The notes under the pieces were generated by a model. It made no database searches. It saw only the letters and a list, made by a program, of their open reading frames with translations, and was not told the origin of the DNA. The translations under genes were made by a program, and so were the position numbers. 64,000 bases of DNA, taken from Ovoidimarina sp963698645 (GTDB lineage Bacteria; Pseudomonadota; Alphaproteobacteria; Rhodobacterales; Rhodobacteraceae). Below are positions 38,257-47,911 of the stretch, piece after piece (positions within the stretch are counted from its first letter, which is position 1; the number at the start of each line of letters is the position of its first letter). The stretch is from positions 642,083-706,082 of the forward strand of contig CAVORP010000001.1 in the NCBI GenBank assembly GCA_963698645.1, given 5' to 3'.

Positions 38257-39270
38257 GTGACTGACGCTGCCTCCAGAACCCGGACAGCCCTGTCCAAGAC
38301 CCAAAACGCCCAGCTTCCGCAGGTCCATGAGCCGCGTAACGCGGGGATGGAGCTTGATCTGGACTGGGTCGCCCGGGTGCAGGCCAATACATCCGCCATC
38401 GAACGGCGCGCGGCCACCATCGGGACCCGGCGCTCGGTCAAGAAGGATTATCAGGCCGCTTGGCTCTGCCGGGCGATCACCCTGATCGACCTGACCACGC
38501 TCTCGGGCGACGATACGCCGGGCCGCGTGCGGCGGCTCTGCGCCAAGGCCGCGAACCCCGTGCGACAGGATATCCTCGACGCGCTCGGCATGGGTCCCAT
38601 CACCACCGGCGCGGTCTGTGTCTATCACGACATGGTGGAAACCGCGGTGGAGGCGCTCAAGGGCACCGGCATCCCGGTGGCCGCCGTCTCGACGGGCTTT
38701 CCCGCAGGTCTGTCGCCCTTTCATCTGCGCGTCGCGGAGATTGGCGAAAGCGTGAAAGCGGGCGCGGCCGAGATCGACATCGTGATCTCGCGCCGCCACG
38801 TCCTGACCCAGAACTGGCAGGCGCTTTACGACGAGATGCGCACCTTCCGCGCGGCCTGCGGCGATGCCCATGTCAAGGCGATCCTTGCCACGGGCGAATT
38901 GGGCAGCCTGCGCAACGTGGCCCGCGCAAGCCTGATCTGCATGATGGGAGGCGCCGATTTCATCAAGACCTCCACCGGCAAGGAAAGCGTGAACGCCACC
39001 CTGCCCGTGAGCCTTACCATGATCCGTGCGATCCGCGATTACGAGGCGCGGACAGGCTTCAAGGTGGGCTACAAACCGGCGGGCGGCATTTCCAAGGCCA
39101 AGGACGCGCTGGTCTACATGGCACTGATGAAGGACGAGCTTGGCAACCGCTGGCTCAAGCCCGACCTGTTCCGCTTCGGCGCCTCGTCCCTTCTGGGCGA
39201 TATCGAACGCCAACTCGAACACCACGTCACCGGGCGCTACTCCGCCGCGAACCGGCACGGGATAGGATGA
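38257..39270 (+). CDS. deoC: Deoxyribose-phosphate aldolase
   Basis: 337-residue class I aldolase cleaving 2-deoxyribose 5-phosphate to glyceraldehyde 3-phosphate and acetaldehyde. The Schiff-base lysine motif is ADFIKTSTGKESVNATLPV, and the second lysine lies in FKVGYKPAGGISKAKDAL. It also has VKAGAAEIDIVISRR and LRNVARASLICMMGGAD. The GTG at 38257 gives the N-terminal extension usual for longer eukaryote-like or alphaproteobacterial DERAs. Intact. It is followed by a small membrane protein and a tandem aldehyde dehydrogenase that could oxidise the acetaldehyde. Confidence 0.93.
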   Translation: MTDAASRTRTALSKTQNAQLPQVHEPRNAGMELDLDWVARVQANTSAIERRAATIGTRRSVKKDYQAAWLCRAITLIDLTTLSGDDTPGRVRRLCAKAANPVRQDILDALGMGPITTGAVCVYHDMVETAVEALKGTGIPVAAVSTGFPAGLSPFHLRVAEIGESVKAGAAEIDIVISRRHVLTQNWQALYDEMRTFRAACGDAHVKAILATGELGSLRNVARASLICMMGGADFIKTSTGKESVNATLPVSLTMIRAIRDYEARTGFKVGYKPAGGISKAKDALVYMALMKDELGNRWLKPDLFRFGASSLLGDIERQLEHHVTGRYSAANRHGIG

Positions 39271-39273
39271 ATC

Positions 39274-39585
39274 ATGTCGATATTCTCTCCCGCATTCATT
39301 CTTCTCGTCATCCTGCTGGGTGTGATCTGCCTGATTGGCAACCCGAAGGTGAAGGCCGTCAAGCAAGCCGAAAGAGAGCTGAGTGCGGATGAATTGAAGA
39401 TATTCCGGGAAAACTATTCACGAAAGGCACGCCGCGGTGATATGCCAAGCCGTTTCGAAGAGATTGCACGCGCCAGCGATGCGGTCACTCGCCTCTGGCT
39501 GATTTCTGTAGTTCTTCTTTTAGCCGCGCTTACGTGGATCATCCTTGCCGGGCACGGCCTCGGGCTTGTCCCAAAAAGTGAGTGA
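39274..39585 (+). CDS. Small two-helix membrane protein between deoC and aldehyde dehydrogenase
   Basis: 103-residue protein with an N-terminal helix (FILLVILLGVICLIG) and a C-terminal helix (LWLISVVLLLAALTWIILAG) flanking a charged loop of about 55 residues. It starts 3 bases after the deoC stop and ends 4 bases before the aldehyde dehydrogenase start, so all three genes are surely co-transcribed. No family recognised. The lower GC of this gene relative to its neighbours is noticeable. A role linked to deoxyribose use is an inference from position. Confidence 0.75.
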   Translation: MSIFSPAFILLVILLGVICLIGNPKVKAVKQAERELSADELKIFRENYSRKARRGDMPSRFEEIARASDAVTRLWLISVVLLLAALTWIILAGHGLGLVPKSE

Positions 39586-39589
39586 AGTC

Positions 39590-41926
39590 ATGAACATCCC
39601 CGAGATTTTCGAGAGCCTCGACTACGGCCCCGCACCCGAGGATTCAGGTCTCGCCCGCGACTGGCTGGCGGCCCATGACAACCGCTTTGGCCTTTGGATC
39701 GGGGGCGCGTGGACGGCGCCGGGGAAGACCTTCGAAACCCGCAACCCGGCGACCACCGAAGTGCTTGCCAAGATCACGCAGGCCCGAAGATCCGATGTGG
39801 ACGCCGCCGTCGCCGCCGCGCGCCGCGCATTCCCCGCGTGGTCCCGCAAATCCGGGCACGCCCGCGCCCGCGTCCTCTATGCCCTCGCCCGCCTGATCCA
39901 GAAGCAATCGCGCCTCTTCGCGGTGCTGGAAACCCTCGACAACGGCAAACCGATCCGGGAAAGCCGGGATATCGACATCCCGCTCGTCGCCCGGCATTTC
40001 TACTACCACGCCGGGATGGCGCAGTTGCAGGATAGCGAACTGGCGGGCCGCGCGCCCCTTGGCGTCTGCGGCCAGATCATCCCGTGGAACTTCCCGCTTC
40101 TGATGCTCGCGTGGAAGATCGCGCCCGCCATCGCCATGGGCAATACCGTGGTGCTCAAGCCCGCCGAATACACCTCGCTCACCGCGCTTCTCTTCGCCGA
40201 TCTCGCCCGGGAGGCAGGCGTGCCAAAGGGCGTGATCAACATCATCACCGGCGATGGCGACGTGGGCGAGGCGATCGTGACCCATCCCGATATCGACAAG
40301 ATCGCGTTTACCGGCTCCACCCCGGTGGGCCGCCATATCCGCCGCGCCACGGCCGGAACAGGCAAGTCCCTGACGCTCGAACTGGGCGGGAAATCCCCCT
40401 ATATCGTCTTCGACGACGCTGATCTGGATTCCGCGGTCGAGGGTCTTGTCGATGCGATCTGGTTCAACCAGGGCCAGGTCTGTTGCGCGGGCTCGCGCCT
40501 TCTGGTGCAGGAAGGCGTGGCCAACCGCTTCTACGACAAGTTGCGCGCGCGGATGGACAAGCTTCGCCTCGGCGACCCGCTCGACAAATCCATCGACGTG
40601 GGCGCCGTCGTCGACCCTGCGCAGTTGCGCACCATTACCGATATGGTCACAGGCTCGGCGGGAGAGATCTATCACGCCAAGGTCCCGCTGCCCGAGGGCG
40701 GCTGCTACTATCCGCCGACCCTGATCACCGGGCTGTCGCCATCCGACCGGCTGATGCAGGAAGAGATCTTTGGCCCGGTCCTCGTCGGCACCACCTTCCG
40801 CACGCCTGCTGAGGCCGTGGAGCTCGCCAACAACACCCGCTTCGGCCTTGCCGCGACGGTCTGGACCGAGAACGTGAACCTGTCCCTCGACATCGCGCCG
40901 AAACTGGCCGCCGGTGTCGTCTGGATCAATGCCACCAATCTGTTCGACGCCGCCGCGGGCTTTGGCGGTGTCCGGGAAAGCGGCTTCGGACGCGAAGGTG
41001 GCTGGGAAGGACTTCAGGCCTATACGAAACCATCGCGCAAGCCCAAACCCCTGAAACCCGCCGCCGCCGTGGCCGCCCCGAAAGACGCGACGCCGCCCGC
41101 GCTTGATCGCACCGCCAAGCTCTATGTCGGCGGCAAGCAGGCGCGGCCCGATGGCGGCTATTCCCGCGCCGTGTGGGGCCCGAAAGGCGCGCTTCTGGGC
41201 CATGCCTCGCTGGCCAACCGGAAGGACCTGCGCAACGCCGTCGAAGCCGCTCGGGGAGCATCTGGCTGGAGCAAGAGCACCGGCCACCTGCGCGCGCAAA
41301 TCCTCTATTACATGGGCGAGAACCTCGAGGCGCGGGCCACCGAATTCGCCGATCGCCTGCGCGCCATGACCGGCGCCTCCAAGGCAGCCGCCGAGACCGA
41401 AGTCGCAGCCAGCGTCGACCGGCTGTTCACATGGGCCGCATGGGCCGACAAATACGACGGCGCGGCAAAGGGCGTTCCCCTGCGCGGCATCGCCCTTGCG
41501 ATGAACGAACCCGTGGGCGTGATCGGGGCGTTCTGCTCCGACACCGCGCCCTTGCTCGGTCTGATCTCGGTCGTGGGTCCGGCCATGGCCATGGGCAACC
41601 GGATCATCGCCGTCGCATCCGACCCCTACCCGCTTGCCGCCACGGATTTCTATCAGGTGCTCGACACCTCCGACGTTCCCGGCGGCGTGGTGAACATCCT
41701 CACCGGGTCACATGCGGAACTCGCGCCACAGATGGCGGGCCACATGGATCTGGACGCGGTGTGGAGCTTCTCGTCGGCCGACCTCTCCCGCGTGATCGAA
41801 ACCGAGGCGGCCGGGAACCTCAAGCGCACATGGGTCAATTACGGGCGCGACTGGACCCCGGACGACCACGCCTTCCTGCAGGCCGCAACCGAGGTGAAGA
41901 CGATCTGGGTGCCCTACGGCGAATAG
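39590..41926 (+). CDS. Tandem aldehyde dehydrogenase family protein
   Basis: 778-residue protein with two aldehyde dehydrogenase-like halves. The first (residues 1-480) is complete: IIPWNFPLLMLAWKIAPAIA, FTGSTPVGRHIRRA, the catalytic Glu motif LELGGKSPYIVF and catalytic Cys in NQGQVCCAGSR. A Lys/Pro/Ala-rich linker (KPSRKPKPLKPAAAVAA) follows. The second half (from about 515) keeps the NAD-fold outline (EPVGVIGAFCSDTAPLLGL) but lacks the Glu and Cys motifs, so it is probably non-catalytic. Placement after deoC suggests oxidation of acetaldehyde to acetate. Intact. Confidence 0.88.
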   Translation: MNIPEIFESLDYGPAPEDSGLARDWLAAHDNRFGLWIGGAWTAPGKTFETRNPATTEVLAKITQARRSDVDAAVAAARRAFPAWSRKSGHARARVLYALARLIQKQSRLFAVLETLDNGKPIRESRDIDIPLVARHFYYHAGMAQLQDSELAGRAPLGVCGQIIPWNFPLLMLAWKIAPAIAMGNTVVLKPAEYTSLTALLFADLAREAGVPKGVINIITGDGDVGEAIVTHPDIDKIAFTGSTPVGRHIRRATAGTGKSLTLELGGKSPYIVFDDADLDSAVEGLVDAIWFNQGQVCCAGSRLLVQEGVANRFYDKLRARMDKLRLGDPLDKSIDVGAVVDPAQLRTITDMVTGSAGEIYHAKVPLPEGGCYYPPTLITGLSPSDRLMQEEIFGPVLVGTTFRTPAEAVELANNTRFGLAATVWTENVNLSLDIAPKLAAGVVWINATNLFDAAAGFGGVRESGFGREGGWEGLQAYTKPSRKPKPLKPAAAVAAPKDATPPALDRTAKLYVGGKQARPDGGYSRAVWGPKGALLGHASLANRKDLRNAVEAARGASGWSKSTGHLRAQILYYMGENLEARATEFADRLRAMTGASKAAAETEVAASVDRLFTWAAWADKYDGAAKGVPLRGIALAMNEPVGVIGAFCSDTAPLLGLISVVGPAMAMGNRIIAVASDPYPLAATDFYQVLDTSDVPGGVVNILTGSHAELAPQMAGHMDLDAVWSFSSADLSRVIETEAAGNLKRTWVNYGRDWTPDDHAFLQAATEVKTIWVPYGE

Positions 41927-41929
41927 CGC

Positions 41930-42592
41930 TTACGCCGCCAGCGGTACGATCAGATCCGGACCGGAGGCCCGGTTCGAATTCACCTTCGGGTCCACGCGCC
42001 AGAACTCCAGCATCTCCTCGGGCGGAGCCTTCATCAAAAGGGCCGCCCCCTTGCCTTCTTCACCCAGCCAAAGCCCCCAATCCTGCTCCGCGACAATCAC
42101 CGGCATCCGGTGATGGATCGCCGACATGGCCTCGTTCGCCGCAGTCGTCACGATGGCGCAGGTGGCAAGCGGCGTCTCTCCCCCGGTCCAGTCCTGCCAG
42201 ACCCCCGCAAAGGCGATCAGCCCGCCCCCGCGCGGCTGGATAAACCATGGCAAACGCTTGCCCTCGGCGTCCTTTGTCCATTCATAGAAACCATTCGCCG
42301 GGATCAAACACCGCCGCTCCCGCGCTGCCGTGCGAAAGGCGGGCTTCTCCGCGATCGTCTCGGCCCGCGCGTTGATCAGCAAGGGTCCATCCGTCGGCGT
42401 CTTGTACCAATGCGGCAGAAACCCCCACCGCATCGCCCGCAGCCGTCGCGCGCCCTCCGATGTCACCACATGAACGCGGTTCGTCGGACAGATGTTGAAA
42501 TTCGGTGTCTCGGGAAGATCGTTCGACGGCTGCGCGCGGAACACCCGCGCCATTTCGTCGGAAGCTTCGGTAAGGATGACACGACCGCACAT
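41930..42592 (-). CDS. SOS response-associated peptidase (SRAP, YedK/HMCES-like)
   Basis: 220-residue protein that shields abasic sites in single-stranded DNA by cross-linking through Cys2. The N-terminus MCGRVILTE is exact for the family. Other conserved blocks are PNFNICPTNRV, WGFLPHWYK, NARAETIAEKPAF, RCLIPANGFYEW with the conserved Asn/Glu, and HHRMPVIV with the catalytic His. Intact. It is convergent with the aldehyde dehydrogenase gene, 3 bases apart. No LexA box was seen upstream. Confidence 0.93.
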   Translation of the reverse strand: MCGRVILTEASDEMARVFRAQPSNDLPETPNFNICPTNRVHVVTSEGARRLRAMRWGFLPHWYKTPTDGPLLINARAETIAEKPAFRTAARERRCLIPANGFYEWTKDAEGKRLPWFIQPRGGGLIAFAGVWQDWTGGETPLATCAIVTTAANEAMSAIHHRMPVIVAEQDWGLWLGEEGKGAALLMKAPPEEMLEFWRVDPKVNSNRASGPDLIVPLAA

Positions 42593-42672
42593 GCGCGAAA
42601 TCTATCCCGGAATGCCGCCCTCGAAAAGGGCGGGTCCGGGCGCACCACGACAGGTGCGCCCGGACAAGGGGT

Positions 42673-44242
42673 CTATTCGACCTTCGTGATCCGGCTCTCC
42701 ACCATCGGATTCGCGGGACCGATCTCGGCCATGTACTCGGCCAGAACATCGGCAAGGTCCGGTCCGAAGTCATAGGCGTTCATGCCTTCCGACATGAACA
42801 TCGAATAGCCGTCACCGCCATTCCGGACGAAGTTGTTGGTCACGATGCCATAGGTCGCGTCAGGATCAAGCGGTGCCCCGGCGACCATCGCCTCGACAAT
42901 CCGGCTCCCCGGCTCTGCTGTCGGGTCCCACTTGAAGGTCATCCCCGCGACCTGCGGAAAGCGACCCGCAACTTCCTCGACCTGACTTCACGCCGTTCTC
43001 GAGCGCTGCCAGAAGGGTCGATCCCTTGGCCTGGAACGTCGACAGGGTGTTCTGGAACGGAAGCACGGTCAGGACTTCACCCATCGTCACCGGACCGGCA
43101 TCGATCGACGCCCGAATGCCACCGGAATTGGCAAAGGCGACCTGGATACCCTGATCCTTGACCCGCTCCAGCATCGCATCGGCAACAAGGTTGCCCATGG
43201 GGCATTCCTCGACCCGACAGATCGCCCGGTCGCCCTCGATCGGGGCCGCTGCTTCTGCGACAACCTTCTGACGGATCTCCTCAAGCGGAACGGCAAGCTC
43301 GGCGATACGGTCCTTGGTCGTGCCGTCTTCGGCGACGGTCCCGTCCAGCACGACCAGGTCACCCGACGTCTCGGTCACGTTGCCCTCGTCGTCGAAGGTC
43401 ACGTTCAGTTCGCCCAGATACTTGCCATAGGCATAGGCCTGAACGATCTGAACGCCGTTCACGACTGTCGGATACGGGTCCGACCGCGCCCTCGGCGCTG
43501 TTGGACAGAAGCGTGTTCGAATGCCCGCCCACGATCACATCGACGCCCGTCGACCGCCTCGCGATCCGCTGATCAGCGACATAGCCGGAATGGCTCAGCA
43601 CGATGATCTTGTTGACACCCTCCTCGGTGAGCCGGTCGACCTCGGCCTGAACCGCACCCGATGGCTCGGTAAAGATCACGTTCGGGCCGGGGCTGGCCAG
43701 ACTCGACGGTGTTCTGCGGCGTCAGACCGATCAGGCCGATCTTCTCGCCACCCTTCTCGATCACCACCGATTTCTGGATCACGTCCTTCAATAGGGGCTC
43801 GCCGGAAATGTCGGCATTCGACATCAGGATCGGAAACTCGACCGCATTGACGAAATCGCGAAGAACCTCGGGGCCATCGTCGAACTCGTGGTTGCCCACG
43901 GTCATCGCGTCATAACCCATCTTGTTCATCATCTCGGCAGCGACCTTGCCCTTGTAGTAGTTGTAGAACAATGTGCCCTGGAACTGGTCGCCGCCATCGA
44001 CGAGCAGCCAGTTGTCTGTCCGACGCCTTCGCGGCCTCGACGGCGGTCACGAGCCGGGCGGAGCCGCCAAAGCATTTGCCTTCGGCGTTGTCCTCGACCG
44101 AACAGCCCGAGTTGAAGCGCGAGATCGGCTCGAACCGCGCGTGAAAGTCGTTTGTGTGCAGGATGGTGATCGAGTAATCGGCCATCGCCGCGCCGGCGGA
44201 CAGGGCAAGAATGCCCGCGCCGGTCAGGAATCTTCTAAACAT
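42673..44242 (-). CDS. 5'-nucleotidase/UDP-sugar hydrolase family protein, frameshifted
   Basis: Periplasmic metallophosphoesterase releasing nucleosides and phosphate. The start at 44242 gives signal peptide MFRRFLTGAGILALSAGAAM. The metallophosphoesterase part shows ILHTNDFHARFEP, VGNHEFDDGPEVLRDF and VIVGGHSNTLLS. The C-terminal nucleotide-binding domain shows FANSGGIRASIDAG, VLPFQNTLSTFQ and NNFVRNGGDGYSMFM. Frame changes near 44015, 43700, 43480 and 42985 reunite the pieces into about 522 residues, normal for the family. It is one of the most heavily interrupted genes in the window. Confidence 0.88.
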
Positions 44243-44360
44243 CGTCGTCTCCCCGAGGTTTTTCTGTGCCAAGACTGGCGCGAAGCGCGGGGCGAGTCAA
44301 AAGTGAATGCAGACCGATCCCCGCTTGACCCCGCGTCGCGGCTGGGCGATGCCCATTCCC

Positions 44361-44699
44361 ATGGCAATCTACAAGATCCTCCGGACCGACGAATGGCAGT
44401 CGCTTCTGCACCACGGCGAAACCGCCGGTGCGCCGATCGACGTCACCGATGGCTATGTGCATTTCTCGACCGCCGCCCAGTGCCTCGAGACCGCAAACAA
44501 GCATTTCGCAGGCGCGACCGGGCTGTGGGTCCTTGCCGTGGACGACACCCGCCTAGCGCCCGACCTGAAATGGGAGCCGTCGCGCGGCGGCCAGCTCTTT
44601 CCCCATCTCTACCGGCCCTTGCGCCTGTCAGACCTGCTCTGGGCACGGCCCATGGGCGCGGGCGCGACAGGCCACGCCCTGCCCGACGGGGTGGCATGA
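44361..44699 (+). CDS. DUF952 domain-containing protein
   Basis: 112-residue cytoplasmic protein of the DUF952 family (glutathione S-transferase-like fold by annotation, function unknown). It has MAIYKILRTDEWQSLL, DGYVHFSTAAQCLETANKHF and LFPHLYRPLRLSDLLWARP, the characteristic pattern. The ATG at 44361 matches the family's N-terminus; another in-frame ATG lies at 44349. Its stop overlaps the pyrD start (ATGA), giving a DUF952-pyrD-arsC operon. Confidence 0.85.
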   Translation: MAIYKILRTDEWQSLLHHGETAGAPIDVTDGYVHFSTAAQCLETANKHFAGATGLWVLAVDDTRLAPDLKWEPSRGGQLFPHLYRPLRLSDLLWARPMGAGATGHALPDGVA

Positions 44700-45754
44700 C
44701 TCTGAGCGAGACACTTGGCCTCGCGCTCCTGCGCCGAATCGACCCCGAGCGCGCGCATGGCCTGGCCCTCACCGCCCTGAAGGCCGGGCTTGCCCCAGCG
44801 CCCGGTCCGGTCACCTCGCCCCGGCTGGCCACCACGCTGGCGGGACTCGACCTGCCCAATCCGCTGGGCCTTGCTGCCGGCTTCGACAAGAACGCAACCG
44901 CCATCGCGCCACTCATGCGCGCGGGCTTCGGGTTTCTCGAGGTCGGCGCCGCAACGCCCCGACCCCAGCCCGGCAATCCGCGCCCGCGACTCTTTCGGCT
45001 GACCGAGGACCGCGCCGCGATCAATCGCTTCGGCTTCAACAATGACGGCGCGGCGGCCATTGCCGCGCGCCTTGCCGCCCGGCCCCGTGGCATTCCCGTC
45101 GGCCTGAACCTCGGCGCGAACAAGGACAGCGCCGACCGCGCCGCCGACTTTGCCGAGGTTCTGCGGATCTGCGGCCCGCATGTGGACTTCGCGACCGTGA
45201 ACGTCTCCTCGCCCAATACCGAGAAGCTGCGTGACCTGCAGGGGGCCGCGGCCCTCTCCGCGTTGCTTGACGGTGTCATGGAGGCCCGCGCCGGCCTTTC
45301 CACGCGCCTCCCCGTCCTCCTGAAGATCGCGCCCGATCTCGACGACCGGGAACTCGCGGAAATCGCCCAGGTCGCAGTCGAGGCCGGGATCGACGCGATC
45401 ATTGCCACCAATACGACACTTGACCGGACCGGCCTCAAAAGCCCGCACCGGGGGGAAACGGGCGGCCTCTCGGGCGCGCCGCTGTTCGAGCGGTCGACCC
45501 GTGTTCTGGCCCGGCTTGCGGGCGAAACGGGCGGGCGGATCCCGCTTGTGGGCGTGGGCGGCGTCGGCACCGCCGATCAGGCCTATGCCAAGATCCGCGC
45601 CGGGGCCTCGGCTGTTCAACTCTATACGGCGCTTGTCTATGGCGGCCTCTCGCTGGTGGCGGAAATCCTTCACGGCCTCGACCGCCTGCTGGAGCGGGAC
45701 GGCTTTCAGACAGTCGCCGCCGCCGTGGGAACAGACAGGGAAAGCTTCGCATGA
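44696..45754 (+). CDS. pyrD: Dihydroorotate dehydrogenase (quinone)
   Basis: 352-residue class 2 membrane-associated flavoenzyme of pyrimidine synthesis, passing electrons to quinone. Signatures are PLGLAAGFDKNATAIAPLMR, GAATPRPQPGNPRPRLFRL, INRFGFNNDGA, the catalytic Ser in VNVSSPNTEKLRDLQG, ATNTTLDRTGL and GVGGVGTADQAYAKIRAGAS. Intact. Overlaps DUF952 upstream and arsC downstream by 4 bases each. Confidence 0.95.
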   Translation: MTLSETLGLALLRRIDPERAHGLALTALKAGLAPAPGPVTSPRLATTLAGLDLPNPLGLAAGFDKNATAIAPLMRAGFGFLEVGAATPRPQPGNPRPRLFRLTEDRAAINRFGFNNDGAAAIAARLAARPRGIPVGLNLGANKDSADRAADFAEVLRICGPHVDFATVNVSSPNTEKLRDLQGAAALSALLDGVMEARAGLSTRLPVLLKIAPDLDDRELAEIAQVAVEAGIDAIIATNTTLDRTGLKSPHRGETGGLSGAPLFERSTRVLARLAGETGGRIPLVGVGGVGTADQAYAKIRAGASAVQLYTALVYGGLSLVAEILHGLDRLLERDGFQTVAAAVGTDRESFA

Positions 45755-46095
45755 CCGTCACGATCTGGCACAATCCGCGCTGTTCGAAATCGCGCGACAC
45801 GCTCGCCCTGCTGCGCGCCGAAGGGATCGAGCCCGAAATTCGTCTCTATCTCAAGGATCCGCCCGATGCGCATGAAATCCGCATGGTTTCCGCATGGCTT
45901 GCACAGCCGTTGATCGAGATGGTCCGGGTGGGCGAACCGGTCTTTCGCGAACTGGGGCTTAGCCGCTCTTCGGACGAGGATCTGCTGATCGCAGCGATGG
46001 CCGACAGGCCAATCCTGATCGAACGCCCGATCGTCATCAAGGGCGAGAAGGCGGTGATCGGTCGCCCACCGCGCCAGGTGCTGGACATCCTCTAG
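45751..46095 (+). CDS. arsC: Arsenate reductase (glutaredoxin type)
   Basis: 114-residue ArsC-family reductase. The catalytic Cys is in WHNPRCSKSRDTLALL, and the conserved Arg residues are in RPILIERPIVI. The C-terminus IGRPPRQVLDIL is typical. Intact, coupled to pyrD by ATGA. Many proteins of this subfamily sit outside arsenic operons and may act on other substrates; no arsB, acr3 or arsR gene is nearby. The coding sequence contains the tandem TTTCCGCATG-like words shared with 28351-28390. Confidence 0.88.
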   Translation: MTVTIWHNPRCSKSRDTLALLRAEGIEPEIRLYLKDPPDAHEIRMVSAWLAQPLIEMVRVGEPVFRELGLSRSSDEDLLIAAMADRPILIERPIVIKGEKAVIGRPPRQVLDIL

Positions 46096-47411
46096 CCTGC
46101 GGCAGCCTCGAGCTTCGGATAGCGCAGGCCAAGGGTAAGCCCCCGCGCCACGAACGAGATCAGAAGCGCAAGCCAAAGCCCGTGATTGCCCAGAAGCGGC
46201 ACCAGAACGCCAACCGCAACCGCATAGATCAGGGCCGAGATCACCATCATGTTGCGCATGTCCCGGGTGCGCGTGGCCCCGATGAATATCCCGTCGAACA
46301 TCCAGGCCGCCACTCCGGTCAGCGGCGCCAGAACCATCCAGAAAAGGTAAAGCCGCGCCTCGGCACGCACCTCGGGCGCCGTGGTCATCAGGTCGATCAT
46401 CGGCCCTCCCGCAACCGCAAATGCCACCGCCAGAACCACCACGATCCCCAGCCCCCAAAGTCCGGTCAGGATCGACGCGCGGCGCACCGCGCCACGGGCA
46501 CGCGCGCCCATCGCCTGACCCACAAGGGCCTCGGCAGCAAAGGCGAAGCCATCCATCGCATAGGCGGTGACATGCAGAAATTGCAGAAGGATCTGGTTCG
46601 CTGCCAAGGGCACGTCCCCGAAATCCGCCCCGACGAACAGGAAGGAAATGAAAATCGCCTGCAGGAGAACGGAGCGGATCATGATGTCGGAATTGACCTG
46701 CGCCATCCGCCACAGGCGCACCCGGTCGAAAACCCGTGGCCAGTCGCGCCAACCCGGCCGCCCGAACGCCCCATGGCAAAGCGCCAGCCCCATCAGGAAG
46801 CCGCTGATCTCGGAAATCACCGTTGCAATGGCGACCCCCTCGATACCCCAGCCCAGCCCGATGACGAACCAGAAACTCAGCGCGATATTCAGCCCGTTCA
46901 TCCAGACCTGCAGGACGAGAACACCACGCGTCCGCTCATCGGCGATAAGCCATCCCGTGACGCCGTAGATCGCGATGGCCGCGGGGGCCGAAAAGATCCG
47001 GATCTGCAAGTAGTCGCGCGCAAGGTTCTCGACCTCGTCCGACGCCGGTGCCAGCATGAAGGCCAGCGCGAAAAGCGGTCCCTGGAACAGGATCAGCGCG
47101 ATTCCGGCGGCCAGCCCGATCATCAACGCCCGAGACAACAGCGCATCCGCCTCGGGCTGATCGTCGGCGCCCAGCGCCTGACTGGTCAGCCCGACCGTTC
47201 CCATCCGCAGGAACCCGAAGATCCAGTAATATCCGGTCAGGATGATCGCGCCGACCCCCACCGCGCCAATCGGTGCGGCCTCTCCCAACTGCCCGATCAC
47301 GCCCGTATCCACGACTCCGAGGATAGGAATGGTCGCATTGGACAGGACGATGGGTAACGCGATGTTCAGGACCCGCCGATGCGTCAGCGGCCCGACCTGT
47401 GGCCTAGCCAT
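46092..47411 (-). CDS. MATE family efflux transporter
   Basis: 439-residue inner-membrane antiporter of the DinF/MATE type, with about 12 hydrophobic segments. Family-type stretches include VLNIALPIVLSNATIPILGV, DTGVIGQLGEAAPIGAVGVG and YAMDGFAFAAEALVGQAMG, with the conserved acidic residues in the first and later helices. Intact. Its start overlaps the upstream thioesterase gene by 8 bases, suggesting an operon of two thioesterases and this pump. Substrate unknown. Confidence 0.9.
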   Translation of the reverse strand: MARPQVGPLTHRRVLNIALPIVLSNATIPILGVVDTGVIGQLGEAAPIGAVGVGAIILTGYYWIFGFLRMGTVGLTSQALGADDQPEADALLSRALMIGLAAGIALILFQGPLFALAFMLAPASDEVENLARDYLQIRIFSAPAAIAIYGVTGWLIADERTRGVLVLQVWMNGLNIALSFWFVIGLGWGIEGVAIATVISEISGFLMGLALCHGAFGRPGWRDWPRVFDRVRLWRMAQVNSDIMIRSVLLQAIFISFLFVGADFGDVPLAANQILLQFLHVTAYAMDGFAFAAEALVGQAMGARARGAVRRASILTGLWGLGIVVVLAVAFAVAGGPMIDLMTTAPEVRAEARLYLFWMVLAPLTGVAAWMFDGIFIGATRTRDMRNMMVISALIYAVAVGVLVPLLGNHGLWLALLISFVARGLTLGLRYPKLEAAAG

Positions 47412-47911
47412 CGGAGAGCGGCATCAGGAAATGCCCGGTCGCCTGCGCGAAGGGGCGGCTGCGATTGTCCTGCCATGCCTCCACATGCACGGAGGCATAG
47501 CGACGCCCCGACCGGTTCACCCGCGCCCGCGCATAGGCATCGCGCGGCAGGCCCGTGCGCAGGTAATCCACCGTGAAATCGATCGTCTTGGGCAGGCGGG
47601 GAAGCGTCTCCGGCGTCAATGCCGCCGCATCGATGCGGCCCGAACTCGATATCGTCCCAAAGATAGGACCACGACAGTTGGATGACCGCGCAGACCTCCA
47701 GAAACGCCGCCGTGACGCCGCCATGCAGGGCCGGGAGCATCGGGTTGCCGATCAGCTTCTCGTCGAACGGCAGAAGCCCTGTCAGTTCGTCGCCGCGCCG
47801 TTCGAAACGGACCCCCAGATGGTTCGAATAGGGGATACCCTCCGCCAGCGCCCGCAGTGCCCCGTCGCGCCGCTGCTTGACCAATTGGACAGGTTCCGGG
47901 CGCCCGATCAT
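47404..47911 (-). CDS. PaaI-family thioesterase (second of pair), frameshifted
   Basis: About 169-residue hotdog-fold thioesterase. It has GIPYSNHLGVRFERRGDELT, LPALHGGVTAAFLEVCAVIQ with the HGG motif and catalytic-region acid. After a frame change near 47638 it reads LPKTIDFTVDYLRTGLPRDA and FAQATGHFLMPLSDG. Its start overlaps the stop of the other thioesterase gene (ATGA), and its end overlaps the MATE gene. Acyl substrate unknown; aromatic or aliphatic CoA esters are possible. Confidence 0.85.

Noticed and set aside
45751..46095. Arsenic-resistance operon
   Set aside because: The arsC-type gene is coupled to pyrD and no transporter or ArsR regulator is present.
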